A DNA stretch of 64,000 nucleotides from an uncultured Eubacteriales bacterium (GCA_910583765.1 CAJTYS010000003.1:93477-157476), one strand, 5' to 3'; counted from the stretch's first letter, positions 1 through 8,136 are shown. Numbers and translations: made by a program. Notes: a model not told the origin generated them from the letters alone.

Positions 1-2
1 TC

Positions 3-1064
3 GATACTTCTACCAAGAAAGACGCGGATGCGGTAGCCCATGAGACTGTCAAAGCGATCAGCCAGTCTGTTTCCATTCCCATCTGCGCCATTGGCGGCAT
101 CAGTAAAGATAATATCCTAGAACTTTCCAGCACAGGCATTGACGGCGTAGCCCTGGTTTCTGCGATTTTTGCCAGTAAAGACATTAGAAAAGAGTGTGAG
201 CTCCTGCGGGCTTTGTCAGAACAAATGGTGGGAATGAAGAAGATCCTGACTATCGCTGGCTCGGATTCCAGCGGCGGCGCGGGCATCCAGGCGGACATCA
301 AGACCGTCACTGCCCACGGCATGTACGCTATGAGCGCTATCACGGCTCTGACCGCCCAGAACACCACTGGCGTGTATGGTGTCTTGGACACGCCGCCGGA
401 ATTTGTGGCCCAGCAGCTGGACTGTGTGTTCAGCGACATTGTGCCAGACGCAGTGAAGATCGGGATGGTCTCTAGCAGCGCCATTATCAAGATCATTGCT
501 GAAAAGCTGGAAGAACATGAAGCGAAAAATATTGTGGTGGACCCTGTGATGGTCTCCACCAGCGGCAGCCGCCTGCTGTCAGAAGAGGCCCTTGACGCGC
601 TGATTACCCAGCTGCTGCCTCTGGGCACAGTGATCACGCCCAATGTCCCGGAAGCAGAAGTCCTTTGCGGCTTTGCCATCCAGGACAAGGAAGATATGCT
701 GCGGGCCGCCGCGTCCATTGCTGGCAAACTGGGCTGCGCAGTCTTAGTAAAAGGCGGGCACCTGCGGGGAGACGCAGCGGACGTGCTCTATGAAAAAGGA
801 CAGGCATTCTGGTTCCAACAGCCCCGGGTGGACAATCCCAACACGCATGGCACTGGCTGCACCCTTTCTTCTGCCATTGCCTGCAATCTTGCGGAAAGCC
901 GGACTCTGCGGGAAAGCATCAGGCGTGCGAAAGCTTACTTAACCGGTGCCCTGAAAGCAGGACTTGACCTTGGAAAGGGTTCTGGACCTCTGAACCACAT
1001 GTATCACATGTATCAACAGTTCGTTGCTGCTGCAACTCATGAAACCGCCTGTGGCGACCAGTAA
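3..1064 (+). CDS. thiED: Bifunctional thiamine-phosphate synthase / hydroxymethylpyrimidine kinase (ThiE-ThiD fusion), 5' end missing
   Basis: The reading frame is open from the left edge to the stop at 1064. Its first ~70 residues are the C-terminal part of ThiE: a TKKDA motif, the phosphate-binding stretch AIGGIS, and DGVALVSAIF. With no stop and no frame change this continues through LSEQMVGMKK into a complete ThiD domain with GSDSSGGAGIQAD near its start and the anion-hole motif NTHGTGCTLSSA. ThiE joins HMP-PP to thiazole phosphate. ThiD phosphorylates HMP to HMP-PP. Cytosolic. A separate thiD could in principle start at TTG 213 or ATG 228 or 237, but I see no good ribosome binding site there and the linker is short, so one fused polypeptide is the simpler reading. 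ThiED fusions are known in other bacteria. Confidence 0.85.
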   Translation, partial: DTSTKKDADAVAHETVKAISQSVSIPICAIGGISKDNILELSSTGIDGVALVSAIFASKDIRKECELLRALSEQMVGMKKILTIAGSDSSGGAGIQADIKTVTAHGMYAMSAITALTAQNTTGVYGVLDTPPEFVAQQLDCVFSDIVPDAVKIGMVSSSAIIKIIAEKLEEHEAKNIVVDPVMVSTSGSRLLSEEALDALITQLLPLGTVITPNVPEAEVLCGFAIQDKEDMLRAAASIAGKLGCAVLVKGGHLRGDAADVLYEKGQAFWFQQPRVDNPNTHGTGCTLSSAIACNLAESRTLRESIRRAKAYLTGALKAGLDLGKGSGPLNHMYHMYQQFVAAATHETACGDQ

Positions 1065-1070
1065 ACAAAA

Positions 1071-1103
1071 AGGGACCTTTCTGCTGCGAAACAGAAGGTC
1101 CCT
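1071..1103 (-). terminator. Intrinsic terminator of the infC-rpmI-rplT operon, shared with thiED
   Basis: A 12-13 bp stem (AGGGACCTTTCTG paired with CAGAAGGTCCCT, one bulge) with an 8-base loop lies between the convergent thiED and rplT stops. Read on the minus strand it is followed by TTTTTGTTTA, a good U-tract. On the plus strand the tail is weaker, so it mainly serves the ribosomal operon and may work in both directions. Confidence 0.8.
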
Positions 1104-1176
1104 CTGACTTTCTAAATATTTTCCATCCTCCTGACAGAAGCTGCCTTTCGGATGGATCCTTGTCCATTTATTCGCT

Positions 1177-1533
1177 CTATTTGATGGCGTTTTTCGCGGT
1201 TTCACACAGCTGCGCAAAAGCTGCGGCATCGTGGATCGCCATTTCGGACAGCATCTTTCTGTTAATTTCGATGCCGGACTTTTTCAGACCATTCATCAAT
1301 CTGCTGTAAGTCAGTCCGTTCATTCTAGCGCCAGCGTTGATTCTTGCGATCCAGAGTTTTCTATATTCTCTCTTCTTGTTCTTTCTGCCAACATATGCGG
1401 AACGCAGAGCTCTCATCACTGCAGGATTCGCGGCTTTGAAGACTTTGCTCTTCTGTCCGTAGAATCCTTTTGCCATCTTTAATATTTTCTTATGTCTTCT
1501 GTGGGCTGTTACGCCTCCCTTTACTCTTGCCAT
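1177..1533 (-). CDS. rplT: 50S ribosomal protein L20
   Basis: 118 residues, the usual L20 length. The start MARVKGGVTAHRRHKKILKM and the basic N-terminal helix are typical, as is GARMNGLTYSRLMNGLKKSGIEINRKMLSE in the C-terminal globular half (quoted here only as a pattern of GARMNGLTYS then LKKSGIEINRKMLS). L20 binds 23S rRNA early in 50S assembly. In Firmicutes it also represses its own operon by binding the infC leader. It is the last gene of infC-rpmI-rplT, 13 bp after rpmI, and ends ahead of the shared terminator. Confidence 0.97.
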   Translation of the reverse strand: MARVKGGVTAHRRHKKILKMAKGFYGQKSKVFKAANPAVMRALRSAYVGRKNKKREYRKLWIARINAGARMNGLTYSRLMNGLKKSGIEINRKMLSEMAIHDAAAFAQLCETAKNAIK

Positions 1534-1546
1534 CTTTCTTACCTCC

Positions 1547-1747
1547 TTATTTGCTCAGTACTGCTTTGATTCTCTTCTGGTCTGCCCCTGTCAGGGTCGT
1601 GGCTTTTCTCAGCCCTCTTTTTCTCTTTGCGCTTTTCTTTGTAAGAATATGGCTCTTGTAGGCCTTGTGTCTCTTCACTTTACCGGTACCGGTCACTTTA
1701 AATCTCTTGCACGCGCCTCTATGAGACTTCATCTTATTCTTTGCCAT
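1547..1747 (-). CDS. rpmI: 50S ribosomal protein L35
   Basis: 66 residues, very basic, starting MAKNKMKSHRGACKRFKVTG with the family's KRHKAYKSHIL and KRKRGLRK segments. It is a structural protein of the large subunit. It sits in the conserved order infC-rpmI-rplT, 35 bp after infC, with a GGAGGAATT ribosome binding site. Nothing unusual. Confidence 0.97.
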   Translation of the reverse strand: MAKNKMKSHRGACKRFKVTGTGKVKRHKAYKSHILTKKSAKRKRGLRKATTLTGADQKRIKAVLSK

Positions 1748-1782
1748 GGTGTCAATTCCTCCTATGTTAATGGTTCAATGTA

Positions 1783-2301
1783 TTACTTTTTATCCGTTTT
1801 CGGTGCCAGAATCATAATAAGGCTCCTTCCCTCAAAGGAAGGCTTCTTTTCGATCTCACCCACTTCGGTCACGACTTGCGCGAAACGCTTCATCACATCC
1901 ATGCCCTTGCTGGTGTAATCCCGTTCTCTGCCTCTGAACCTCAAGCTAACTTTCACCTTATCCCCGGATTTCAGGAACTTGGCAGCGTTCTTGGCTTTTA
2001 CCTCTACATCGTGTTCTTCAATGAACGTGCTCAGTCTGATTTCCTTGATTTGCGTGGTTTTCTGTTTTTTCCGGGCCTCTTTTTCCTTTTTCTGAAGCTC
2101 GTATCTGTACTTCCCATAGTCCAGGATTTTGCATACTGGCGGTTTTGCTTTCGGTGCGATGTTCACCAGGTCCAGCTTTTTTTCCGCCGCTAGATCCATG
2201 GCTTCTTTCAGGCTCATGATGCCCAGCTGATTACCGTTGCTATCAATAACTCTCAGTTCTTTATCACGAATTTCTTCGTTGATTTGGTTTTCCCTACTAA
2301 T
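1783..2301 (-). CDS. infC: Translation initiation factor IF-3, ATT start codon
   Basis: 172 residues when read from an ATT codon at 2301-2299. The frame begins ISRENQINEEIRDKELRVID, the usual IF-3 N-terminus. GGAGG at 2315-2311 lies 9 bases upstream. The first in-frame ATG (2217) is 28 codons further in and would remove most of the N-terminal domain, so ATT is preferred. IF-3 binds 30S, checks codon-anticodon pairing in the P site and disfavours non-canonical start codons, and infC genes with AUU starts are known to use this for autoregulation. The C-terminal domain (KIRLS..IEEHDVEVKAKNA, LRFRGRE) is complete. A leader attenuator precedes it. Confidence 0.95.
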   Translation of the reverse strand: MSRENQINEEIRDKELRVIDSNGNQLGIMSLKEAMDLAAEKKLDLVNIAPKAKPPVCKILDYGKYRYELQKKEKEARKKQKTTQIKEIRLSTFIEEHDVEVKAKNAAKFLKSGDKVKVSLRFRGRERDYTSKGMDVMKRFAQVVTEVGEIEKKPSFEGRSLIMILAPKTDKK

Positions 2302-2450
2302 TGTCTCGTACCTCCATACATTTAAAAAGCGGATAAACAGTTATCCGCTTCAAAAAGACACATTCCATGTGTATGAATCTCTATTATACCCTGCCAGCGC
2401 AATTGCCAGGTAAGGTGAGAAGCGGATGACTTCTTCTTCATTACTTGGAT
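2302..2450 (-). ncRNA. infC leader with alternative terminator/antiterminator structures (L20-leader type)
   Basis: The transcript upstream of infC has the attenuator stem at 2350-2327 and, ~70 bases earlier, GTCATCCGCTTC (minus strand, 2430-2419). This is complementary to the first arm of the attenuator, GAAGCGGATAAC, apart from one G-U or mismatch position. The two pairings exclude each other, as in an attenuation switch. In Bacillus subtilis the L20 protein stabilises the terminator form of the infC leader. The same role is inferred here from position and layout, not from a covariance match. Confidence 0.65.
2327..2350 (-). terminator. Attenuator hairpin in the infC leader
   Basis: A perfect 10-bp inverted repeat, AAGCGGATAA and TTATCCGCTT around a 4-base loop, followed on the minus strand by TTTTTAAA. 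It ends about 10 bases before the infC ribosome binding site and lies inside the transcript from the promoter at 2451-2479, so it is a leader terminator rather than a gene-end terminator. Confidence 0.8.
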
Positions 2451-2479
2451 AATATACCAGAAACCAGCGCCCCTGTCAA
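2451..2479 (-). promoter_or_regulatory. SigA-type promoter of infC-rpmI-rplT
   Basis: On the minus strand TTGACA (2479-2474), a 17-base spacer and TATATT (2456-2451). This is one of the best housekeeping promoter matches in the window, placed ~150 bases upstream of infC so that the leader attenuator is transcribed. Confidence 0.8.
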
Positions 2480-2531
2480 GGGCGGATTTGACGGTTTTTT
2501 CGTTTGCGCAGGCCACGCCTATAGACTCATC

Positions 2532-2756
2532 TTACTCGTTCCAGGCTTCTTTCATGTAATGGCTGATTTCCTCCTGCTCTAGCTGATACATCTCCGCTAC
2601 TCGGCTAGCCGCGTCTTTTTGCGGCACGGCTAAGTCCTGGCAGAGTTTAATCATTTTCCGTATGCTTTGTTCCCGCTCCTCTTTCTGGCCTTCCTCTCGG
2701 GCTTCCTGCCGGTCCAATATCTTCTCTTCCCATGCGTTCATGAATTTGATCCCCAC
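2532..2756 (-). pseudogene. C-terminal remnant of an Rpn-family (PDDEXK_2) nuclease/putative transposase gene
   Basis: A 74-residue frame (GIKFMNAWEEKILDRQEARE to YMKEAWNE) matches the last ~75 residues of the intact homologue at 20925-21764. The catalytic N-terminal two thirds are absent. The sequence changes abruptly just upstream of the remnant into the region that lies in front of the start codon in the other copies (TTGATTATACGAT at 2768-2780). An internal deletion has therefore joined the promoter region to the gene tail. No function expected. Confidence 0.8.
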
Positions 2757-2767
2757 TTCCTCGCTTG

Positions 2768-2861
2768 TTGATTATACGATGTTCCTGCCCCCTTTTCAAC
2801 AGGTACCTTATCTGTAATTTTTTAACTGTTTTATTTTACCATATTATGATCGTATAATCAA
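2768..2861. repeat. Rpn upstream repeat, copy 1
   Basis: A 94-bp segment bounded by a perfect 13-bp inverted repeat, TTGATTATACGAT (2768-2780) and ATCGTATAATCAA (2849-2861), with an AT-rich centre. The same segment stands in front of the two other Rpn copies. On the minus strand it carries promoter-like elements: TTGATT, 17 bases, TAAAAT; and TTGAAA, 17 bases, TATAAT. Beyond this, 2862-3036 shows nothing I can assign. Confidence 0.7.
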
Positions 2862-3036
2862 GGAGTTTTCCATATTTTTCTTTTTATATTTAGGGCTTCA
2901 CTTAATCTTTACTTTCTTTATTTGACACATCACGCTCTGGCTTTACGGCCTCTAATTTTTATTTAAAAATTCACCCTTCTAAACAATCCTCTATCTTTAT
3001 TCCGACTTCACCGTTCCATATGCCGAGCATCCCTTT

Positions 3037-3876
3037 TTATTCTTCCATATTGAAAACTAGGATATGTTTTTTCACGGTTTCACACACGCTTTCCGTCATC
3101 CTTTGGCTCAGCTGAAAATAGTCCGGCTCCCTCATAGTGTCTATATAGGCTGCCGCGCCTTCTGCCAGAGCATGAAAATTAGCTGTCGCTATATTGACTT
3201 TCCTGATTCCGCATCGGATGGCCCTCTGAAAATCCTTTGCATTGATGCCGCTGCCTCCATGAAGCACCAATGGCGCACTGACCCTACTCCGTATCTCCTC
3301 TAACGCATGAAACGCCAGCTTTGGTGCTGCCTGATAAAATCCATGCGCGTTTCCAATGGCCACCGCAAGCGCGTTGATGCCTGTCTGAACACAGTAGAGT
3401 TTTGCGTCAGCAGGATCTGTGCATCGGATAGCCGCATTCTCTCCGCCGCCTTCACTGCCTCCCACGACCCCCAATTCTCCTTCTATGTCCGCATCATAAA
3501 TAGCCGCTAATTCCGCTATTTCCACTGTTTTTTCCACATTTTCCGCAAAAGGAAGCGCGGAACCGTCAAACATGACAGAAGTGAATCCATATTCCAAAGC
3601 CTGCTTGATCCGTTCCTTTGATGTCCCATGGTCAAAGTGGACGGCCACATCCACGGACGCGTTCGCTGCCGCGCTGACCATCATTGGCCCCATCAGGGAA
3701 AGTGGGCTGTGAGGCAAACGGGATTCCGCGATCTGCATGATGACCGGCGTTCGCAGCTCTTCCGCTGCCCTGATCACGCCGCGGACCATCTCCATATTGC
3801 CTACATTGAACGCCCCGCAACCGATGTCCTTTTCTTCTGCTCTTTGCAGCAGCTTACTCATTTTCACTAATGGCAT
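3037..3876 (-). CDS. iolJ: Class II ketose-bisphosphate aldolase, probable 6-phospho-5-dehydro-2-deoxy-gluconate aldolase
   Basis: 279 residues, the normal length of class II FBA/GatY/IolJ enzymes. Zinc-ligand and active-site motifs are visible: FDHG (~residues 82-85), GELGVVGGSEG, IGNAHG, LHGGSG and NIAT near 230. These enzymes split a ketose (bis)phosphate. The IolJ type cleaves 2-deoxy-5-keto-gluconate 6-phosphate into malonate semialdehyde and DHAP. That substrate is inferred from the neighbours: iolC lies 14 bp upstream and iolB two genes earlier. It is the last gene of the minus-strand run. A fructose- or tagatose-bisphosphate aldolase cannot be excluded from sequence. Confidence 0.8.
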   Translation of the reverse strand: MPLVKMSKLLQRAEEKDIGCGAFNVGNMEMVRGVIRAAEELRTPVIMQIAESRLPHSPLSLMGPMMVSAAANASVDVAVHFDHGTSKERIKQALEYGFTSVMFDGSALPFAENVEKTVEIAELAAIYDADIEGELGVVGGSEGGGENAAIRCTDPADAKLYCVQTGINALAVAIGNAHGFYQAAPKLAFHALEEIRSRVSAPLVLHGGSGINAKDFQRAIRCGIRKVNIATANFHALAEGAAAYIDTMREPDYFQLSQRMTESVCETVKKHILVFNMEE

Positions 3877-3890
3877 GTTTCACCCTCCCT

Positions 3891-4916
3891 TTATGCTCTC
3901 GCTATCATTTCTCCGTATCTCGCCTTTTCCTCTTCAATGAATTCCTTGACTTGCTGCTCATTTGGAAGATCGTCTGAACAGTTGTTGCTTCTGACCATCA
4001 TGGAAGCTTCGGCACTGCCGAATTCTAAACAGTCCATGATGTCCCAGCCTTGATAAATCCCATAAAGGAATCCTGCGCTGTAGCCGTCTCCGCCGCCAAA
4101 GCCTTTGCGCGCGGTCACTGGAAACGGTTTGATGCTGAACCGTTCTCCGTCTTTCGTGTAGGCTGTGGAACCTTCCATTCCATGCTTGATCAAAACGATT
4201 TTCGCATTGTGAGCATGCCAGTAGGCGGCGCTTTCCAAATCTGTCATTCCTGGGTTGATCAGCTTTTCCGCAAGATCGAATTCTTCTCTGGATCCCATGA
4301 TGATATCTGCTTCCTTGGCGACCATAGAATAATAGATCGATATTTCATCGTCATTTTTCCAATTGTAATTTCTGTAATCGATGTCAAAAATAAGATTAGT
4401 CTTGGTCTTTTTTGCCAGCAAAACAGCCTTGAGCGCGGCCTCTCTCGAAGGGCTTTCCGCAAGGGCCGTGCCGGAAATCAAAAGGGATTTGGCCCGTTTC
4501 ACATAGTCTTCTTTTATATCTTCCACGCTCAGCTTCAAATCCGCGGCGGAATTCCGGTACATCAGAATGCTGCTTTCCTGAGGTGAGAGCATTTCCGTGA
4601 ACGTAAGCCCCAGCTTTTCGCCTCCTGCGCATCTGCTGATCTGGGAAACATCGATCCCCGCTTCCTGGAAATAATCAATCACAAAATCGCCGAACTGGTC
4701 ATCGGAAACCTTGCCAATGAAGCCGGCTTTCAGCCCATGTTTTGTGACTCCTACGCAGGTGTTGGCCGGAGAGCCGCCAACGAATTTTTCAAAATAATGC
4801 ACGTTTTTCAAAGGCATGAACGCTTCCTTGACCGTGTCGCTGTACGCTGGATTAAAATCAATGGTGATCCTCCCCAAAAAGATGATATCCAATTCTCTGT
4901 TTTCATCAAATCTCAT
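3891..4916 (-). CDS. iolC: 5-dehydro-2-deoxygluconokinase (PfkB family)
   Basis: 341 residues. PfkB/ribokinase fold with an N-terminal sugar-binding GGSPANTCVGVTKHG motif and the C-terminal signature FGGGDGYSAGFLYG, where the Asp is the catalytic base (the usual GAGD is GGGD here). IolC phosphorylates 2-deoxy-5-keto-gluconate, the product of IolB, before aldolase cleavage. It is closely linked to the aldolase (14 bp), with the aminotransferase ~100 bp upstream. There is no fused aldolase domain as found in some long IolC proteins. Confidence 0.85.
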   Translation of the reverse strand: MRFDENRELDIIFLGRITIDFNPAYSDTVKEAFMPLKNVHYFEKFVGGSPANTCVGVTKHGLKAGFIGKVSDDQFGDFVIDYFQEAGIDVSQISRCAGGEKLGLTFTEMLSPQESSILMYRNSAADLKLSVEDIKEDYVKRAKSLLISGTALAESPSREAALKAVLLAKKTKTNLIFDIDYRNYNWKNDDEISIYYSMVAKEADIIMGSREEFDLAEKLINPGMTDLESAAYWHAHNAKIVLIKHGMEGSTAYTKDGERFSIKPFPVTARKGFGGGDGYSAGFLYGIYQGWDIMDCLEFGSAEASMMVRSNNCSDDLPNEQQVKEFIEEEKARYGEMIARA

Positions 4917-5015
4917 ATGCTTCTATGCTCCTTTCCACGTTTTACGTCTTTCTTCCATTGCCAATCAACGCGCCCCGCAAAAGCAAAGGCGCGCTGATTG
5001 ATTTCATTTTTATGG

Positions 5016-6413
5016 TCAATTGATCTGTTTTTCGATTTCTCCCGTCACCTGATCCAGAATGTCAAAGATCTCGTCCACCTGCGCTTCTGTGATGTTGATT
5101 GGCGGAATGAAGGACAGCCTATTGTTATAATAGCCGTTCAGCTGACACAGCAGCCCCGCGTCTCTTAAGGCATTGACCAGCATGGCCGTCTCTTTTGCCG
5201 CGGGTTCTTTCGTCTCCTGATCCCGCACATATTCGATGCCGTAGAACAGGCCCTTCTGAGAGTAAGAACCTACAAGCGAATGCTTTTCTTGATACGCGGC
5301 CAGTTTCTTCGCCAGATGCTCACCTGTTTTCGCGCATTTTTCCAGCAATCCGTCTTCCTCAATGATTTCCAGAACCTTGTTTCCGACTGCGCATCCTAGC
5401 GAATTGCCGGCGTATGTGCTGCAGATAAAGCCTGGGCCCGCGTCCTCGAAGATCTCTGCCCTTGCGACCACAGCACTCATAGGAACGCCAGCGCCCAGTG
5501 CTTTTCCTACTAAAGTGATATCCGGAGCCACGCCAGAATGTTCGCTGGCAAACATTTTTCCCGTCCGTCCAAGCCCTGTCTGGATTTCGTCAAAAATCAG
5601 CAGGAAGCCGTATTTGTCCGCCAGCTTGCGGAGTTCTGCCAAGAACTCTGCCGGAGGCACGATGTAGCCCGCAGAACTTTGCATTGGCTCTACGATCATG
5701 GCTGCCACGTTGTTGACACCTGAGTAAGGATTTCCCAGGCTGGTCTGGGTGGATGCCATCAATTCATCAATGACCTTGACGCAGTGCATGCCGCAGCTGC
5801 CGTATTCTTTGTCATACGGACATCTATAGCAATACGCATATGGGAATCTCTCGATGCAGTGATCCGCCATAGGTACTGGATTGTACCATCTGTGCATGCC
5901 GCCCGCGCCTGTGAGTCCCATTGTCGCGGTGCTCTGCCCATGGTACCCGCCGTAAAAGGAAATCACATGTGTCTTTTTTGTGTGATATCTGGCGGAACGA
6001 ATGGCCAGCTCCACTGCGTCTGAGCCGCTCAAAGCCAGCCTGACTCTCTTTTTATAATCCCCTGGCGTGATTTCGATCAGCTTTTTCACCAGCTTGATCC
6101 GTTCCGGAGTCGGAAAGTCGAACCAGTTGTCCAGTTCCATGTACTGCTCTTTCAGGACTTCCGCGATTCGTTCATCCCCATGGCCGATGTTCATGGTGGA
6201 CATACCGGAAATGCAATCTATGTATTCCTTTCCATCCACATCCCAGATGCGGTTGCCTTTTCCGTGCTTGATGATCTGCGGATAGTCCCATTTCGTGAAA
6301 AGCACGTCTCCCGGATGTTCCTCTTCTAGAAACGCCATCAGGCCTTCTCTGTTTTTCTCTGTGACCTTTTCGTTCTGCTTTACCTGTTCTTCTAATTTTT
6401 CATATGGCTTCAT
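5016..6413 (-). CDS. Class III PLP-dependent aminotransferase, candidate malonate-semialdehyde/beta-alanine aminotransferase
   Basis: 465 residues from ATG 6413, which has an AGGGAGGG ribosome binding site; the longer upstream frame lacks one. Fold-type I motifs: SGSDAVELAIRSAR (~125-138), YGGYHGQS, FDEIQTGLGRTGKMFA and the Schiff-base Lys in LVGKALGAGVPMS. This omega-aminotransferase family moves terminal amino groups to pyruvate or 2-oxoglutarate. The gene lies between iolB (20 bp upstream) and iolC in a pathway whose aldolase should release malonate semialdehyde, so amination to beta-alanine, or the reverse, is a reasonable inference. A Cys-rich patch (CYRCPYDKEYGSCGMHC, ~205-221) is seen in several relatives. 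Confidence 0.75.
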   Translation of the reverse strand: MKPYEKLEEQVKQNEKVTEKNREGLMAFLEEEHPGDVLFTKWDYPQIIKHGKGNRIWDVDGKEYIDCISGMSTMNIGHGDERIAEVLKEQYMELDNWFDFPTPERIKLVKKLIEITPGDYKKRVRLALSGSDAVELAIRSARYHTKKTHVISFYGGYHGQSTATMGLTGAGGMHRWYNPVPMADHCIERFPYAYCYRCPYDKEYGSCGMHCVKVIDELMASTQTSLGNPYSGVNNVAAMIVEPMQSSAGYIVPPAEFLAELRKLADKYGFLLIFDEIQTGLGRTGKMFASEHSGVAPDITLVGKALGAGVPMSAVVARAEIFEDAGPGFICSTYAGNSLGCAVGNKVLEIIEEDGLLEKCAKTGEHLAKKLAAYQEKHSLVGSYSQKGLFYGIEYVRDQETKEPAAKETAMLVNALRDAGLLCQLNGYYNNRLSFIPPINITEAQVDEIFDILDQVTGEIEKQIN

Positions 6414-6433
6414 GGTTCTTTCCCTCCCTATTT

Positions 6434-7222
6434 TTATTTTTCCGGCCAAATCGCCGCGTTTTCGTCCAATAACCATTCATATCTCGCATCATTCACTCGC
6501 TTGTTCCAAGGATTATTTTCCAGATGCCGGATCATCCACGCGTACCACATTGGATAACCTGGCGCCGCGGCCTGCGGGTGAGTCGGTCCTCCTGGTATGC
6601 ACAAGGCGCTGTTGTCAACGATCTTGTAAGCGTCCTCACCGATGAAAGCGGCACCGAACCCTTCTGGTCTGTGGAACCGGTAATAGTACACTTCCGGTTG
6701 ATCATGGCCGTGAGGGATATAGCTGGACCAACCGCCCGGGTAGTTGATGACTTCTCCTAAGACCATATTGGAGTAGGGCGCGTTGTCATAATCAAACACC
6801 GTCCGCACGACCCGCCTGGCCGTATCCTTCCAAACGCCTTCTCCAAACACATCGTCTCTGCAGTCAGACGGTCGATAGAATTTTGCCGGAAAATCCGTTT
6901 CATTGTCTGTTTTTTGGACTAGAACTTCGACATTCGTGTCCGCTGCGATCGTCACCTCCATGTCTTTTGGCACATGCAGCGCCCAAGAGCCTTCATCCAG
7001 CAGAGAATTCCGCTCTGCCACAGCTGATTCCCGTTCCCATTTGAACTTTGCCTTTCCTGATAAAAGGAGAAACGCTGATTCCTTTTTCTCATCAAAAAAC
7101 TTAGCTTCCGTACCAGCCATGATTTTCTCCACGCCGATATCCATTCGCATATCAGCGCCTGTTCCCTCCATTTTTGTGATGGGATTGTATCCTTGTTGGA
7201 TCTTTGGTAATTTTAGTAACAT
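6434..7222 (-). CDS. iolB: 5-deoxy-glucuronate isomerase
   Basis: 262 residues, typical for IolB (KduI/IolB bicupin family). The metal-binding cupin motif is HGHDQPE at residues 171-177 (His171, His173, Glu177), followed by VYYYRFHRPEGFG and a later PGGPTHPQAAAPGY. IolB converts 5-deoxy-glucuronate into 2-deoxy-5-keto-gluconate in inositol catabolism. It has its own operator-bearing promoter at 7251-7287, so iolB-aminotransferase-iolC-aldolase can be transcribed as a separate unit inside the longer run. iolG, iolE and iolD are not in the window. Confidence 0.9.
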   Translation of the reverse strand: MLLKLPKIQQGYNPITKMEGTGADMRMDIGVEKIMAGTEAKFFDEKKESAFLLLSGKAKFKWERESAVAERNSLLDEGSWALHVPKDMEVTIAADTNVEVLVQKTDNETDFPAKFYRPSDCRDDVFGEGVWKDTARRVVRTVFDYDNAPYSNMVLGEVINYPGGWSSYIPHGHDQPEVYYYRFHRPEGFGAAFIGEDAYKIVDNSALCIPGGPTHPQAAAPGYPMWYAWMIRHLENNPWNKRVNDARYEWLLDENAAIWPEK

Positions 7223-7250
7223 AACGCTCCTTCCTTTCGTTGTTTTGTTT

Positions 7251-7287
7251 ATATTAATATATTAATATATTAATCCTCGGTTGTCAA
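7251..7287 (-). promoter_or_regulatory. Internal promoter with GntR-type operator in front of iolB
   Basis: On the minus strand TTGACA (7287-7282), 17 bases, TAATAT (7264-7259). The perfect palindrome ATATTAATATATTAATAT (7251-7268) covers the -10 and start region. The -35 box overlaps the stop codon of the upstream hydrolase gene. The same palindrome marks four other promoters between 14.5 and 17.3 kb. Confidence 0.75.
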
Positions 7288-8126
7288 GATGATTTTTCGT
7301 GTTTCTCCAAAAACCGCTTCATGTTTTCTGCGATCTCTTCGTGCTTTTCCTGCTGAATTTCGTGTGAACCGCCATCAAACCACACGCCTTCCACATTCGG
7401 AATATTGTTCAGCATCTCTTCCTGGCACTCCTTTGTGAAGGTGTCATCCTCTGTTCCCCACATACAAATAGTAGGTGCCTTTATGTACTGTAGAAATTTG
7501 GTGTTATCCGTGATTTCCATGCCAAACCATGCAGCTTGCCAGCAATACGCGGGCCAATTTAAGACCTCTTTGTACATCTCCTCCAAATATTCCTGATCAT
7601 CGAATTTCGCGCATGTGGGAACTAAATCTTCGATGGCGGGCGTTTGCCTTTGAAAATTTTCGAAAGTGGCCCGCATTTCCTCTGTTTCTGCTCCACTATG
7701 ACGAAGCCTCGCGCCAGAAGCGACTAATATCACTGCTTCGACTGCCTCCGGCATGGCGTATGCCACACACTGGGCAGCGAAACTTCCCATTGAAATCCCT
7801 AGGATCGTAAATCTTGTTATGTTTAATTTTCTTGCAAAAGACTGAATGTCCTGCATGTGTTGATACGCGGGATACGCAAATTGCTTCGGCTTGTCCGTGC
7901 GTCCATGACCTCTCAAATCCACTGCGTACATATGATAATCATTCACCAGGTGAGATGCGATCATCCTCGTTGCCCTTGATGAATCAGAAAAGCCATGGAG
8001 CATAATGATAGCTGGCTTGTCCGTGTCGCCCATTTCCTGATAGGCCATGTTGATCCCTGTGTCTAATTCCACTTTCTTTATGCTTTCGGGCCACGCTTTC
8101 TGCGATGGAACATGAAAAATGCTCAT
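7284..8126 (-). CDS. Alpha/beta hydrolase, possible C-C or lactone hydrolase
   Basis: 280 residues, no signal peptide. Oxyanion-hole HGF at 44-46, nucleophile elbow GISMGS with Ser112, acid in WGTEDD (Asp227/228) and His255 in GGSHEIQ, so the triad is complete. The best general match is the MhpC/haloperoxidase-like branch of the superfamily. It is co-transcribed with the MFS gene (10 bp upstream) and precedes iolB. Given that context it could open a cyclic dione or lactone and feed an open-chain acid to IolB, but that is inference; an ordinary ester could equally be the substrate. Confidence 0.75.
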   Translation of the reverse strand: MSIFHVPSQKAWPESIKKVELDTGINMAYQEMGDTDKPAIIMLHGFSDSSRATRMIASHLVNDYHMYAVDLRGHGRTDKPKQFAYPAYQHMQDIQSFARKLNITRFTILGISMGSFAAQCVAYAMPEAVEAVILVASGARLRHSGAETEEMRATFENFQRQTPAIEDLVPTCAKFDDQEYLEEMYKEVLNWPAYCWQAAWFGMEITDNTKFLQYIKAPTICMWGTEDDTFTKECQEEMLNNIPNVEGVWFDGGSHEIQQEKHEEIAENMKRFLEKHEKSS

Positions 8127-8136
8127 TTTTACCTCC

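Noticed and set aside
2322..2516. 64-codon minus-strand frame upstream of infC
   Set aside because: It lies across the infC promoter, leader and attenuator and has no recognisable protein pattern.
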